Shown: positions 25,570 to 34,087 of the stretch, in pieces
How positions within the stretch are numbered: the first letter of the stretch is position 1
Layout of the letters: each line of letters opens with the position of its first letter
From: Cellulomonas gilvus ATCC 13127
GTDB lineage: Bacteria; Actinomycetota; Actinomycetes; Actinomycetales; Cellulomonadaceae
Reading direction: 5' to 3'
NCBI RefSeq assembly: GCF_000218545.1
Contig: NC_015671.1
Span: 620,001-684,000, forward strand
DNA: 64,000 nt
Notes under the pieces: generated by a model
Seen by the model: the letters and a program-made list of their open reading frames with translations, nothing else
What the model was told of the DNA's origin: nothing
Databases searched by the model: none
Translations under genes and position numbers: made by a program

Positions 25570-26151
25570 GTGTCCGAGGTCAAGCTCGCCGCCACCGCCC
25601 GCACCGAGTTCGGCAAGGGCGCCGCGCGCCGCCTGCGCCGCGCGGGTCAGATCCCCGCCGTCCTGTACGGGCACGGCACGGAGCCCGTGCACGTCGCCCT
25701 CCCGGGCCACGAGACGATGCTCGCGGTCAAGCACGCCAACGCGCTCTTCGAGATCCAGATCGACGGCAAGCCGGTGCTCGCACTCGCCAAGGACGTCCAG
25801 CGCGAGCCGGTCCGCAACGTCATCGAGCACATCGACCTGCTCATCGTGAAGAAGGGCGAGAAGGTCTCCGTCGAGATCCCCGTGACCGTCGAGGGCGAGT
25901 CGTTCTCCGGCACGATCCACGTGGTCGAGACGCAGACGCTCTCGCTCGAGGCCGAGGCCACGCACCTGCCCGAGCAGGTCGTCGTGCAGATCGACGGCCT
26001 GACCGACGGCTCCGTCATCAAGGCGGGCGACATCACGCTGCCCACGGGCTCGACGCTCGTCACGGACGCCGAGACGATCGTCGTGACGATCACGGCCCCG
26101 CAGGTCTCGGCCGAGGACCTGGGCGAGACCGACGAGGCCGCCGAGGCCTGA
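25570..26151 (+). CDS. rplY: 50S ribosomal protein L25/general stress protein Ctc (TL5 type)
   Basis: Binds 5S rRNA in the large subunit. At 193 residues it is the long, two-domain CTC/TL5 form: an N-terminal L25 barrel ([32 protein letters not shown], in part [18 protein letters not shown]) and a C-terminal domain from about residue 95 ending in an acidic tail ([13 protein letters not shown]). The GTG at 25570 directly precedes [10 protein letters not shown], the family start. It lies between prs and pth, the usual neighbour, and a hairpin follows the stop. Confidence 0.94.
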   Translation: MSEVKLAATARTEFGKGAARRLRRAGQIPAVLYGHGTEPVHVALPGHETMLAVKHANALFEIQIDGKPVLALAKDVQREPVRNVIEHIDLLIVKKGEKVSVEIPVTVEGESFSGTIHVVETQTLSLEAEATHLPEQVVVQIDGLTDGSVIKAGDITLPTGSTLVTDAETIVVTITAPQVSAEDLGETDEAAEA

Positions 26152-26157
26152 GCCGAC

Positions 26158-26175
26158 CGCAGGCGCACGCCTGCG
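26158..26175 (+). terminator. Hairpin after rplY
   Basis: CGCAGGCG and CGCCTGCG form a perfect 8-bp stem with a 2-nt centre, 6 nt after the stop. No T-run follows. The pth promoter starts 20 nt later. Confidence 0.45.
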
Positions 26176-26194
26176 CAGCGCGCCGGTCGCCCGG

Positions 26195-26200
26195 TACCGT
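26195..26200 (+). promoter_or_regulatory. -10 box of pth
   Basis: TACCGT, 82 nt before the GTG start; a CAGGAGGA Shine-Dalgarno lies just before the start codon. Confidence 0.4.
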
Positions 26201-26281
26201 CTCGAGCGGTGCCGGGCGCCGTCGCGTGCGGGGCCCCGCGCCCCGCCCCCGCCCGCACCCCGACCAGTCCAGGAGGACGCC

Positions 26282-26902
26282 GTGACCGACGGACCGTGGC
26301 TGGTCGTCGGCCTGGGCAACCCGGGCGCCCAGTACGCCGGCAACCGGCACAACGTGGGCCAGATGGTGCTGGACGAGCTCGCGCGCCGCACGGGCGTCGC
26401 GTTCGGCTCGCGCGCGTCGGGCCTGCTGTCCCGCCGGCCGCAGGCGGCCGTGGCGGAGGCACGTCTGGGCGTGCTGCCGGGCGGCGCGCCGGGACCGCGC
26501 GTGGTGCTCGCCAAGCCGACCACCTACATGAACGTCTCGGGCGGCCCGGTGGCCGCGCTCGCGCGGTACTACGACGTGCCGGCGGAGCGTGTGGTGCTGG
26601 TGCACGACGAGCTCGACATCCCGTTCGCGGACGTGCGCCTCAAGCGCGGCGGTGGCGAGGGCGGCCACAACGGCCTGCGGGACACGACGAAGGCGCTCGG
26701 CACCAAGGACTACGTGCGGGTCCGGGTCGGCATCGGGCGTCCGCCGGGGCGTCAGGACCCCGCCGACTTCGTCCTCAAGGACTTCGCCAAGCAGGAGCTC
26801 GGGGACCTGCCCTGGCTGCTCGACCACGCCGCGGACGCGGTCGAGGCGGTCGTCGTGGACGGCCTCGAGACCGCGCAGCAGCGGTTCCACACCAAGCCCT
26901 GA
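26282..26902 (+). CDS. pth: Peptidyl-tRNA hydrolase
   Basis: Releases tRNA from peptidyl-tRNA that drops off the ribosome. The 206-residue enzyme has the N-terminal [18 protein letters not shown] with catalytic H23, the [10 protein letters not shown] motif, the HDELD acidic site and the [12 protein letters not shown] loop. The C-terminal region ([13 protein letters not shown]) is typical. Length is normal for the family. GTG start. The gene ends the housekeeping block; the polysaccharide locus begins 168 nt downstream. Confidence 0.96.
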   Translation: MTDGPWLVVGLGNPGAQYAGNRHNVGQMVLDELARRTGVAFGSRASGLLSRRPQAAVAEARLGVLPGGAPGPRVVLAKPTTYMNVSGGPVAALARYYDVPAERVVLVHDELDIPFADVRLKRGGGEGGHNGLRDTTKALGTKDYVRVRVGIGRPPGRQDPADFVLKDFAKQELGDLPWLLDHAADAVEAVVVDGLETAQQRFHTKP

Positions 26903-26976
26903 GACGTACCTCACCCGCGGTTTCACCCGGGTGTTCGTGGCCCGTTCACTCGCGCGAGGGACCCCGTTGGTCGAAA

Positions 26977-27029
26977 GCGGGTGAAAACGGGCGAAAGGTA
27001 CTGATAGGTATCAGTCGGGCGACTAGCCT
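26977..27029 (+). promoter_or_regulatory. Promoter of the polymer locus: GGGYGAA repeat, palindrome and -10
   Basis: Three elements in order: a direct repeat GGGTGAAAACGGGCGAAA (within 26977-26998), a perfect palindrome ACTGATA-GG-TATCAGT (27000-27015), and a -10 TAGCCT (27024-27029). The palindrome sits between -35 and -10, a repressor position; the direct repeat is shared with other promoters of the locus. A further TTTCACCCGGGTG lies at about 26918-26935. Confidence 0.55.
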
Positions 27030-27069
27030 CCCCTGTGTCCATAGGCATTCCGACCAGGAGGGGTAACCG

Positions 27070-28602
27070 ATGACGCTGACTGCGGATCACGCCTCGGCGC
27101 CCTACTTCGAGCGCCGGGAGCGCCGGGGTCGGGCCATCGAGCCCCGCCGCTCGTGGGCATCCGCGCAGCCGTTCGTCGCACGCCGCACGCGCTTCAACTC
27201 GAGCGCCGAGCACGAGTCGCTCAGCTGGCGCGTCTCGGGCCACCGCTACGCGAGCGTGACCGCCGCCGCAGACCTGTCGATGACCGCCGTGGTCGCCGCC
27301 GGTGTCCTGCTGGCGTCCGGCGCCACACCGGTGGCGACCGCCGGCTGGTCCGCCGCCTCGGCCGCGGTGTTCGTGGGTCTCGTGGCCTCGTTCAAGGGCT
27401 ACCGCGCGGCCTCGCTCGGTGACGGACCCGTCGAGTTCCAGTCGGTGGGCCGTGCGTCGATCGCCGCCGCCGTGCTGCTCATGGTCCTGGGCTTCGTCGC
27501 CGAGGTCGCGGTGCCGCGCACCGCGGTGCTCGTGGGCGTGCCGGTGCTGGCGCTCGGCGCCGCGGGCCTGCGCCACCACCGTCGGCGCGCGCTGCACCGC
27601 CGGCGCCGGCGCGGCGAGGCGATGATGAGCACGCTCGTCGTGGGCGACGAGGGGCCCGTCGGCCGCCTCATCGCGGACCTGGGCGGCGCGCCGCACCACG
27701 GCTACCGCATCGAGGGCGTGTGCTCGCCCGCGGTCGACAGCACCGACCACGTCGGTGGCGTCCCGGTGCTGGGCGGCGTCGCGGATGTCGTGCAGGTCGC
27801 GGCGGACCGCGCCGCGGAGGTCGTGATCGTTGCGGGCACCAGCGTGTCCGGGCCGGCGCTGCGTCGGCTGTCCTGGGCGCTGGGCCGCGTGGGCGCGCAC
27901 ATGGTCGTGGTGCCGGACCTCGTCGAGGTCGCGGCCCCGCGCCTGACGGTGCGGCCCACCGCGGGGCTCTCGCTGCTCGAGGTCGAGGTGGACAGCCCGC
28001 GGCCGCGGCTCGTGGCCAAGTCCGTCCTGGACGCGACGCTCACCGCGGTGCTGCTGGTGCTGGCCTCGCCCGTGATCGGGGCCGCCGCGCTGGCGGTGCG
28101 CCTGACGTCGCCCGGTGGTGCGTTCTACCAGCAGACGCGTGTGGGGGTCGACGGCCGACGCTTCACCATGTGGAAGCTGCGCACGATGTACGCCGACGCG
28201 GATGCCCGGCGCGCCGAGCTCGCGGCGCACAGCGACCGCGACGGCGTCATGTTCAAGATGCACGACGACCCGCGCGTCACCCCCGTGGGCAAGGTGCTGC
28301 GCCGGTTCTCGATCGACGAGCTGCCGCAGCTGTGGAACGTCGTGCGCGGCGACATGAGCCTGGTCGGCCCGCGCCCGCCGCTGGTCAGTGAGGTGGAGGC
28401 GTACGAGGACCAGGTGCACCGCCGCCTGCGCGTCAAGCCGGGCCTGACGGGCCTGTGGCAGGTCAGCGGGCGCGCGGACCTCAGCTGGGACGAGTCGGTC
28501 CGGCTGGACCTGCGCTACGTCGACAACTGGTCGGTGACCATGGACCTGCTGATCCTGTGGAAGACGGGCCGCGCGGTGCTCCGCGGCTCCGGCGCGTACT
28601 GA
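27070..28602 (+). CDS. Polyprenyl-phosphate sugar phosphotransferase (WbaP/WcaJ-like) that starts the polymer
   Basis: Transfers a sugar 1-phosphate from a nucleotide sugar to undecaprenyl phosphate, the first step of exopolysaccharide assembly. The 510-residue protein has four N-terminal membrane segments (about 58-175), a central Rossmann-like CoA-binding domain (MMSTLVVGDEGPVGRL, PHHGYRIEGVCSP), a fifth hydrophobic segment (VLDATLTAVLLVLASPVIG) and the catalytic Bac_transf domain with FTMWKLRTMYADAD, RRFSIDELPQLWNVVRGDMS and VGPRPPL, then VKPGLTGLWQVSGR. A strong AGGAGGGG precedes the ATG. The regulated promoter upstream and the downstream genes make it the entry point of the polymer pathway. 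The sugar is unknown. Confidence 0.93.
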   Translation: MTLTADHASAPYFERRERRGRAIEPRRSWASAQPFVARRTRFNSSAEHESLSWRVSGHRYASVTAAADLSMTAVVAAGVLLASGATPVATAGWSAASAAVFVGLVASFKGYRAASLGDGPVEFQSVGRASIAAAVLLMVLGFVAEVAVPRTAVLVGVPVLALGAAGLRHHRRRALHRRRRRGEAMMSTLVVGDEGPVGRLIADLGGAPHHGYRIEGVCSPAVDSTDHVGGVPVLGGVADVVQVAADRAAEVVIVAGTSVSGPALRRLSWALGRVGAHMVVVPDLVEVAAPRLTVRPTAGLSLLEVEVDSPRPRLVAKSVLDATLTAVLLVLASPVIGAAALAVRLTSPGGAFYQQTRVGVDGRRFTMWKLRTMYADADARRAELAAHSDRDGVMFKMHDDPRVTPVGKVLRRFSIDELPQLWNVVRGDMSLVGPRPPLVSEVEAYEDQVHRRLRVKPGLTGLWQVSGRADLSWDESVRLDLRYVDNWSVTMDLLILWKTGRAVLRGSGAY

Positions 28603-28658
28603 CCCGGGTGCGCTCGACCGGCCCCGCGGCGGGGTCCAGGGTGCTCGCACCCTCTGGC

Positions 28659-28692
28659 GCCCGTTAGGCCGAACGGGCTAACGTCCTGCGTC
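28659..28692 (+). promoter_or_regulatory. Hairpin and promoter upstream of the first GH26-like gene
   Basis: GCCCGTT and AACGGGC (28659-28678) form a perfect 7-bp inverted repeat. It abuts TAACGT within GGGCTAACGTCCTGCGTC (28675-28692), a block repeated with two changes before the second glycosidase (30695-30712). The inverted repeat may end the upstream transcript or be an operator. Confidence 0.45.
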
Positions 28693-28751
28693 AACCAGGC
28701 CGGGCCGCGACGGATGCCGCTCCCGGCTCGTCGAGACGGACGGGGCCAGAC

Positions 28752-30497
28752 ATGGGCCGGCACGTGCGGGACACCGATCCGACACGTCGCAGGCGCCTGG
28801 CACTGGTCTCGGTGGTCGGCTCGTTCGCCGTCGTGGTCTCGACGACGGTTCTCAGCGCGCAGGCCCAGGACGCCGCGCCTGCCGACCCGTGGGGCGCCGC
28901 CGAGCTCGTGGTCAACGGCGGTTTCGAGGACGGGACGCGCGGCTGGCGCACGAACGACGCGGAGCGTCAGCAGCTCGGGCTCGACGACGACGCGTTCGCG
29001 GCCGAGGCGGCGGCGCGGCTCACGCGCGGCACGGGCACGGGCACCGTGGTCCTGAACGACGCGCGCAACACCGTCGTCGGCACGGAGCGCGGCCAGCGGT
29101 TCCGCGCGGCGGTCGCGGTGCGCGCCGGCGGTCCGCGCATGTCCGGTCAGCTCCGCATCCGGGAGGTGACCGCGTCGGGCGTCCGCACGTCCGGCACCTC
29201 GTTCCACCTCACCGACGACGAGTGGCACGTGGTCCGGCTGGACATCGAGGTGCGTGGGGGAGCGTCGCTCGACCTCAACGTGCTCGCCTGGAAGGTCGCG
29301 CGCGGCAGCGGCCTGGACGTCGACTCGGTGTCGCTCGTCGAGGTCGACGACCAGGGACGTCCCGTCCCGGTGGAGCCGCCGCCGGGCGCGACGCCCGGCA
29401 CGCCCGCCCCGACCGCCCCGACGACGACCGACGCGAGCGGGCCCGGACCGGTGCCGACCCAGGTCGTGCCCACGACCACCACCGCGCCACCACCCAGTGC
29501 GACCCCGACGCCGACCACGACGCCGCGCGCCACCCCGCGCCCGCGCCCGACGGTCGGCCCTCCGCCGGCACCGACGAGCCCGCCGCCCACGACCCCGCCC
29601 CCGACGAGCCCGCCCCCGACGTCGGGGCCGCAGCCCGACGGTCGGCTGACGAACGGCTGCGCCTACTCGACGCGGGGCATCCCCGAGTGCGGTGTGCTGT
29701 TCGGCGCGGCGGTGGGCAGCAACACCGACCCGAGCGCGCACGAGCGGGGCTGGGGTGCGCAGCTGGGGGTGCGGCGCACGTACTGGGGGCCGACGCAGAT
29801 CGACTCGGCGGTGGCCACCGCGCGGACGGACCTCGCGGCGGGCCGGCTGCCGTGGATCAGCTTCAAGCTGCCGTACTCCTGGGCGGACATGGCGGCGGGC
29901 CGGGGTGACGCGTGGGCGCGTGAGCTCGTGGCGGAGCTCGATGCGCTCGACGGGCCCGTGTGGCTCGCGTTCCACCACGAGCCCGAGAACGACGGCGACA
30001 TCACGCAGTGGGTCGCCATGCAGCGGCACCTGTCGCCGATCGTGCGGGGGATGGCCGACAACGTCGCGTTCTCCCTGGTCGTCACGGGGTGGCACCAGCT
30101 GTACGGCGACCCCGCCTACAGCCTGGAGAGCATCTGGCCGGGCGACGGTCTGGTGGACCTGATCGGGTTCGACATCTACAACGCCTACGGCCTGGTGCGG
30201 GACGGGGTCACGACGACGCGCGCCACCGACCTCGCGGAGTCGTACTACCCGCAGATCTCGGCGTTCGCGCGCAAGCACGACGTCGCGTGGGGCATCGCGG
30301 AGACCGGCTACACCGACGAGGCCGCCGCCGTGGACCTCGCCTGGCTCGCGCGCTCCTACGAGCAGACGAAGGCGTTCGGCGGCGTCGCGATGGCGTACTT
30401 CGACACGACGCTGAACTCGCAGGGCTCGTGGCGGCTGGAGGGCGCGAAGTCGGCGGCGTTCGGGGCGGTCCTGCGCAAGGCGCCGGCGCTGTCCTGA
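28752..30497 (+). CDS. Secreted glycosidase 1: CBM-like domain, Pro/Thr linker, GH26-like catalytic domain
   Basis: A 581-residue secreted enzyme. A Tat-lacking signal peptide (LALVSVVGSFAVVVSTTVLS) is followed by a jelly-roll carbohydrate-binding domain (about 50-210; ELVVNGGFEDGTRGWRTN, SVSLVEVDD), a Pro/Thr linker (about 212-295) and a TIM-barrel domain. Likely acid/base E410 lies in LAFHHEPEND and nucleophile E517 in GIAETGYTDE; C303 and C313 (NGCAYS, PECGVLFG) probably form a disulfide. It is the first of three tandem paralogues next to the polymer synthesis genes, so its substrate is probably that polymer. GH26-like assignment rests on the two glutamates and HHEP motif. Confidence 0.78.
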   Translation: MGRHVRDTDPTRRRRLALVSVVGSFAVVVSTTVLSAQAQDAAPADPWGAAELVVNGGFEDGTRGWRTNDAERQQLGLDDDAFAAEAAARLTRGTGTGTVVLNDARNTVVGTERGQRFRAAVAVRAGGPRMSGQLRIREVTASGVRTSGTSFHLTDDEWHVVRLDIEVRGGASLDLNVLAWKVARGSGLDVDSVSLVEVDDQGRPVPVEPPPGATPGTPAPTAPTTTDASGPGPVPTQVVPTTTTAPPPSATPTPTTTPRATPRPRPTVGPPPAPTSPPPTTPPPTSPPPTSGPQPDGRLTNGCAYSTRGIPECGVLFGAAVGSNTDPSAHERGWGAQLGVRRTYWGPTQIDSAVATARTDLAAGRLPWISFKLPYSWADMAAGRGDAWARELVAELDALDGPVWLAFHHEPENDGDITQWVAMQRHLSPIVRGMADNVAFSLVVTGWHQLYGDPAYSLESIWPGDGLVDLIGFDIYNAYGLVRDGVTTTRATDLAESYYPQISAFARKHDVAWGIAETGYTDEAAAVDLAWLARSYEQTKAFGGVAMAYFDTTLNSQGSWRLEGAKSAAFGAVLRKAPALS

Positions 30498-30567
30498 GGC
30501 CGTCTCGTCCGCATCGTGAGACCAGACCGCTCGGAGAGGGCTCTCTGATACGTCCCCGGCCGCATCG

Positions 30568-30593
30568 GCCCATGTGATTCCCGTCACATGGGC
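30568..30593. promoter_or_regulatory. Crp/GlxR-type site upstream of the second glycosidase
   Basis: GCCCATGTGA and TCACATGGGC form a perfect 10-bp inverted repeat around TTCCCG. Its core TGTGA-N6-TCACA equals the Crp/Fnr-family consensus used by actinobacterial GlxR/Crp. It lies 105 nt upstream of the promoter at 30676-30712. The rest of the 324-nt gap (30498-30821) holds that promoter and no gene. Confidence 0.55.
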
Positions 30594-30675
30594 GGGTCGC
30601 CCGTGACCAGCGGAGACGGCGCCGGCGCCGGCGGCTATCTGCCCTGTTCGGGGGCCTATATCCCATGGATCGTTT

Positions 30676-30712
30676 TGGCCGCAATCACCCCATCGGGTTA
30701 ACGTCCGGCGTC
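30676..30712 (+). promoter_or_regulatory. Promoter of the second glycosidase
   Basis: TTGGCC (30676-30681) and TAACGT lie 17 nt apart. The -10 is in GGGTTAACGTCCGGCGTC, matching the block before the first glycosidase at 16 of 18 positions. The predicted leader is over 100 nt. Confidence 0.5.
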
Positions 30713-30821
30713 CCTTTGGTCACGATCTGATGACGATTGCGCCCGCCGGTTTGACGGATACGTCGGACCCGAGAGTGAACAGTCCCTTCAGTCGGGCCGT
30801 CCCCTGACCGATGGATCTGGC

Positions 30822-32348
30822 ATGGCGAACGACACCTCCCGCACGGCGCGACGCTCCACCGTCCTGCTGGCCTCCGCGCTGAGTGCGGGCCTCCTCGTGG
30901 CGACGCTCACCGGTGGCTCCGCCGCCGCCGCGGGCGCCGCACCCGCGGCGTCGGGTGAGCTCGTCGCCAACGGCTCGTTCGAGAAGAGCCTGACGGGCTG
31001 GCGCACCAACTCGCGCACCACGCAGTCGCTGTGGCGCTCGCCCGCGGTGAGCGCGAAGGGCACCGCGTCCGCGAAGCTCTCCCGCACGGGGTCGAGCACG
31101 GGCAACGTGGTGCTCAACGACAAGCCGAACACCGTGATCTCGGTGCCGACGAGCGGGCGCTACCGCGCGACCGTCTCCGTGCGCAGCGCGGGCCAGTCCA
31201 TGTCCGGCCAGCTCCGCGTGCGTGAGGTCGCCGGCGCGTCGGTCACCGCGCACAAGACCTCCGTCAGCCTCAAGGGCACGGCCTGGAAGACGGTGACGCT
31301 CGACTTCGCGGCTGCCAAGGGCGCCTCGCTCGACGTCAACGTCATCATGTGGAAGCTCAAGCCCGGCGCGACGTTCTACGTCGACGCGGTCTCGCTGGTC
31401 CGCACGGACGCGCCGACCTCGACGCCCACGCCCGGCCCGACGCCCGACCCCACGCCGGACCCGACCCCGGACCCCACGCCCACGGGCGGCCGCCTCACCA
31501 ACGACTGCGCCTACTCGCTGCGCGGCCTGCCGGAGTGCGGCGTCCTGTTCGGCGCGGCCGTGGGCAGCAACACCGACCCCGCGTCGTTCGAGAGCCAACT
31601 GGGCGGCAACCTGGGCGTGCGACGCACGTACTGGGGCGCGTCGAACTCGAACAGCAGCGTGCGCGTCGCGGCCGACGACGTCGCCAACCGGCGCGTCCCG
31701 TGGCTGTCCTACAAGCTCCCGTACTCGTGGGCCGAGATGGCCGACGGCAAGGGTGACGCCTGGGCGGTCGACCTGATCCGGCAGCTCGACGAGGTGGACG
31801 GCCCGGTGTGGGTCGCGTTCCACCACGAGCCCGAGAACGACGGCGACATCCGGCAGTGGGTCTCGATGCAGCGCCACCTCGCGCCGCTCGTGCACCGCAA
31901 CTCCGACAACGTCGCGATGACCATGGTCGTCACCGGCTGGCACCAGCTGTACGGCGAGTCGCAGTACAGCCTGGACAACATCTGGCCCGGCGACGGGCTC
32001 GTCGACCTCATCGGGTTCGACATCTACAACCAGTACGGCGTCGTCAAGGACGGCAAGACGAACACCAAGGGCACGGATCTCGCGGACAGCTACTACCCGC
32101 AGATCTCGGCCTTCGCCAAGAAGCACGGCGTCGAGTGGGGCCTGGGTGAGACCGGCTTCACCGACAAGGCCGCGCAGGACGACCCGCAGTGGCTCCAGCG
32201 CACCTACCAGCAGACCAAGGCGTGGGGCGGCTCCGCCATCGCGTACTTCAACACCCCCCTGAACTCGATCGGCTCCTGGGTGATCACCACCCCGAGCAAG
32301 ACCGACCTGTTCGCCGACGTGCTGAAGGCGTCCCCCACCCTGCGCTGA
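30822..32348 (+). CDS. Secreted glycosidase 2: CBM-like domain, short linker, GH26-like catalytic domain
   Basis: A 508-residue paralogue of the preceding enzyme. Signal peptide (STVLLASALSAGLLVATLTG), jelly-roll domain (ELVANGSFEKSLTGWRTN), a short Pro-rich linker with PTPDPTPD repeats (about 200-225) and the TIM barrel. Likely catalytic E336 (FHHEPEND) and E443 (GLGETGFTD) are 107 residues apart, exactly as in paralogue 1. The C229-C239 pair is kept. Promoter elements and a Crp-like site lie upstream, so it may be controlled separately from paralogue 1. Confidence 0.78.
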   Translation: MANDTSRTARRSTVLLASALSAGLLVATLTGGSAAAAGAAPAASGELVANGSFEKSLTGWRTNSRTTQSLWRSPAVSAKGTASAKLSRTGSSTGNVVLNDKPNTVISVPTSGRYRATVSVRSAGQSMSGQLRVREVAGASVTAHKTSVSLKGTAWKTVTLDFAAAKGASLDVNVIMWKLKPGATFYVDAVSLVRTDAPTSTPTPGPTPDPTPDPTPDPTPTGGRLTNDCAYSLRGLPECGVLFGAAVGSNTDPASFESQLGGNLGVRRTYWGASNSNSSVRVAADDVANRRVPWLSYKLPYSWAEMADGKGDAWAVDLIRQLDEVDGPVWVAFHHEPENDGDIRQWVSMQRHLAPLVHRNSDNVAMTMVVTGWHQLYGESQYSLDNIWPGDGLVDLIGFDIYNQYGVVKDGKTNTKGTDLADSYYPQISAFAKKHGVEWGLGETGFTDKAAQDDPQWLQRTYQQTKAWGGSAIAYFNTPLNSIGSWVITTPSKTDLFADVLKASPTLR

Positions 32349-32365
32349 CGCGCACCCCCGCTGAA

Positions 32366-32442
32366 CCGTCCGGAGCACCCCCGCGCCGGACGGACGGCAC
32401 CGCACTGCCTGGCGCCGGTCCGGCGGGCCCCTCGGGGCCCGC
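32366..32442 (+). terminator. Two hairpins after glycosidase 2
   Basis: CCGTCCGG/CCGGACGG (32366-32393) and the perfect 9-bp GCGGGCCCC/GGGGCCCGC (32423-32442). They follow the stop by 18 and 75 nt. Neither has a T-run. Confidence 0.5.
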
Positions 32443-32542
32443 GCGTCCCGCACGCCGATGACCCAAATCGATACGAGTTCAAGAGAACACCCGACGTCAC
32501 CCCCGGCGTCGTCCCGCCCCCCGACCAGCAAACGGATGTCGC

Positions 32543-33994
32543 ATGTCCCCCATCACGCGTTCCCCCCGCCTCCGGACCGTCGGAGCACCCCTGACCGCGG
32601 CGCTCGCCGCCGGCGCGCTCGTCGCCGGCCTCGGCGCCCTGGCCGCAGCCCCCGCCGGTGCCACGACGTTCGGGCCCGAGCTCGTCGTCAACGGCACGTT
32701 CGAGTCCGGTGTCACCGGCTGGCGCACCAACAACGCCACCGAGCAGAAGCTCGCCTGGACCACGGCCACCGCGTACGCGGGCAAGGGTGCCGCGGTGCTG
32801 ACCCGGGCCGCCAAGACCACCGGCAGCATCGTGCTCAACGACCAGACGAACTCGGTCACCTCGGTTCCCGCCGACGGCCAGTACCACGCGACCGCCGCCG
32901 TGCGGACGTCGGGTGCGGCGCTCACGGGCCAGCTGCGGATCCGCGAGGTCCTGGGCGGTGCCGTCACCACGCACGCGACCAGCTTCTCCGCGACCTCGGC
33001 CTGGCAGGTCGTGGAGCTCGACTTCACGGCCAAGGCCGGTGCGTCGCTCGACCTCAACGTGTTCTCGCTGACGGCCCCGGCCAACGCGACGCTGACCGTC
33101 GACGCCGTCTCGCTGACGCACGTGGACCCGCGGCCCACGCTCACCAACGGCAGCCTGTACTCCGAGCGCGGCATCCCCGAGGACGGCGTGCTGTTCGGCG
33201 CGGCCGTCGGCGGCAACACCGACCCGGCCGCGTTCGAGCAGCAGGTGCACGGCACGCTGGGTGTCCGCCGCACCTACTGGAACGGCACCACCGTGGCCAA
33301 GGCCGTCGAGACCGCGCGGGGCGACCTCGCGGTCGGCCGCGTGCCGTGGCTCAGCTTCAAGCTGCCCTACAGCTGGTCGGAGATGGCCGCGGGCAAGGGC
33401 GACGCGTGGACGCGTGACCTGGTCGCGCAGCTCGACGCGCTCGAGGGCCCGGTGTGGCTCGCGTTCCACCACGAGCCCGAGGGTGACGGCGACATCACGC
33501 AGTGGGTCGCGATGCAGCGCCACCTCGCGCCGCTGGTGCGGGGCGGCTCGGACAACGTTGCGATGACCGTCGTCCTGACCGGGTGGCACCAGCTGTACGG
33601 CGCCGCGCAGTACAGCCTCGAGAACCTGTGGCCCGGCGACGGCCTGATCGACCTCATCGGCTACGACGTCTACAACCAGTACGGCGTGGTCAAGAACGGC
33701 GTCATGAGCACCAAGACGACCGACATGGCGAAGAGCTACTTCCAGCAGTTCCAGGCGTTCTCCCTCAAGCACGGCGTCGCGTGGGGCCTGGGCGAGACCG
33801 GCTTCACCGACCGCGCCGCGCAGGACGACCCGCAGTGGCTCGCCCGCACGTACCAGCAGATGGAGACGTACGGCGGCGTCGCGATGGCGTACTTCAACAC
33901 GTCGCTCAACTCGGCCGGCTCGTGGGTCATCACCACGCAGCAGAAGGCGGACCTGTTCGCCGCCGTGCTGAACACGACGCCGAAGCTGCGCTGA
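32543..33994 (+). CDS. Secreted glycosidase 3: CBM-like plus GH26-like domain, no linker
   Basis: A 483-residue third paralogue. Signal peptide (LTAALAAGALVAGLGALAAAPAGA), jelly-roll domain (ELVVNGTFESGVTGWRTN), then the TIM barrel with E311 (FHHEPEGD) and E418 (GLGETGFTD), again 107 residues apart. It differs from the other two in lacking the Pro-rich linker and the cysteine pair: NGCAYS and PECG have become NGSLYS and PEDG. It also has GGN for GSN near the active-site face. These changes suggest a separate role or location, not loss of activity. Confidence 0.78.
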   Translation: MSPITRSPRLRTVGAPLTAALAAGALVAGLGALAAAPAGATTFGPELVVNGTFESGVTGWRTNNATEQKLAWTTATAYAGKGAAVLTRAAKTTGSIVLNDQTNSVTSVPADGQYHATAAVRTSGAALTGQLRIREVLGGAVTTHATSFSATSAWQVVELDFTAKAGASLDLNVFSLTAPANATLTVDAVSLTHVDPRPTLTNGSLYSERGIPEDGVLFGAAVGGNTDPAAFEQQVHGTLGVRRTYWNGTTVAKAVETARGDLAVGRVPWLSFKLPYSWSEMAAGKGDAWTRDLVAQLDALEGPVWLAFHHEPEGDGDITQWVAMQRHLAPLVRGGSDNVAMTVVLTGWHQLYGAAQYSLENLWPGDGLIDLIGYDVYNQYGVVKNGVMSTKTTDMAKSYFQQFQAFSLKHGVAWGLGETGFTDRAAQDDPQWLARTYQQMETYGGVAMAYFNTSLNSAGSWVITTQQKADLFAAVLNTTPKLR

Positions 33995-34043
33995 CGCGCG
34001 CGGCGGCCGCTGGGCCGACCGGGTGAGGATGTCCGATCTGCGA

Positions 34044-34081
34044 CCTTTCACCCGATTCCCACCAGGTCCCGCCGCTATCCT
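34044..34081 (+). promoter_or_regulatory. Promoter of the kinase-sulfotransferase pair with polymer-locus motif
   Basis: CTTTCACCCGATTCCCACC (34045-34063) is the reverse complement of the GGGYGAA repeat. It is followed by -10 TATCCT (34076-34081), 6 nt before the ATG, so the mRNA is leaderless. Confidence 0.5.
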
Positions 34082-34087
34082 GACCGC

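Noticed and set aside
29386..29640. Pro/Thr-rich repeat as a separate low-complexity element
   Set aside because: It is the inter-domain linker of glycosidase 1 and stays in frame.
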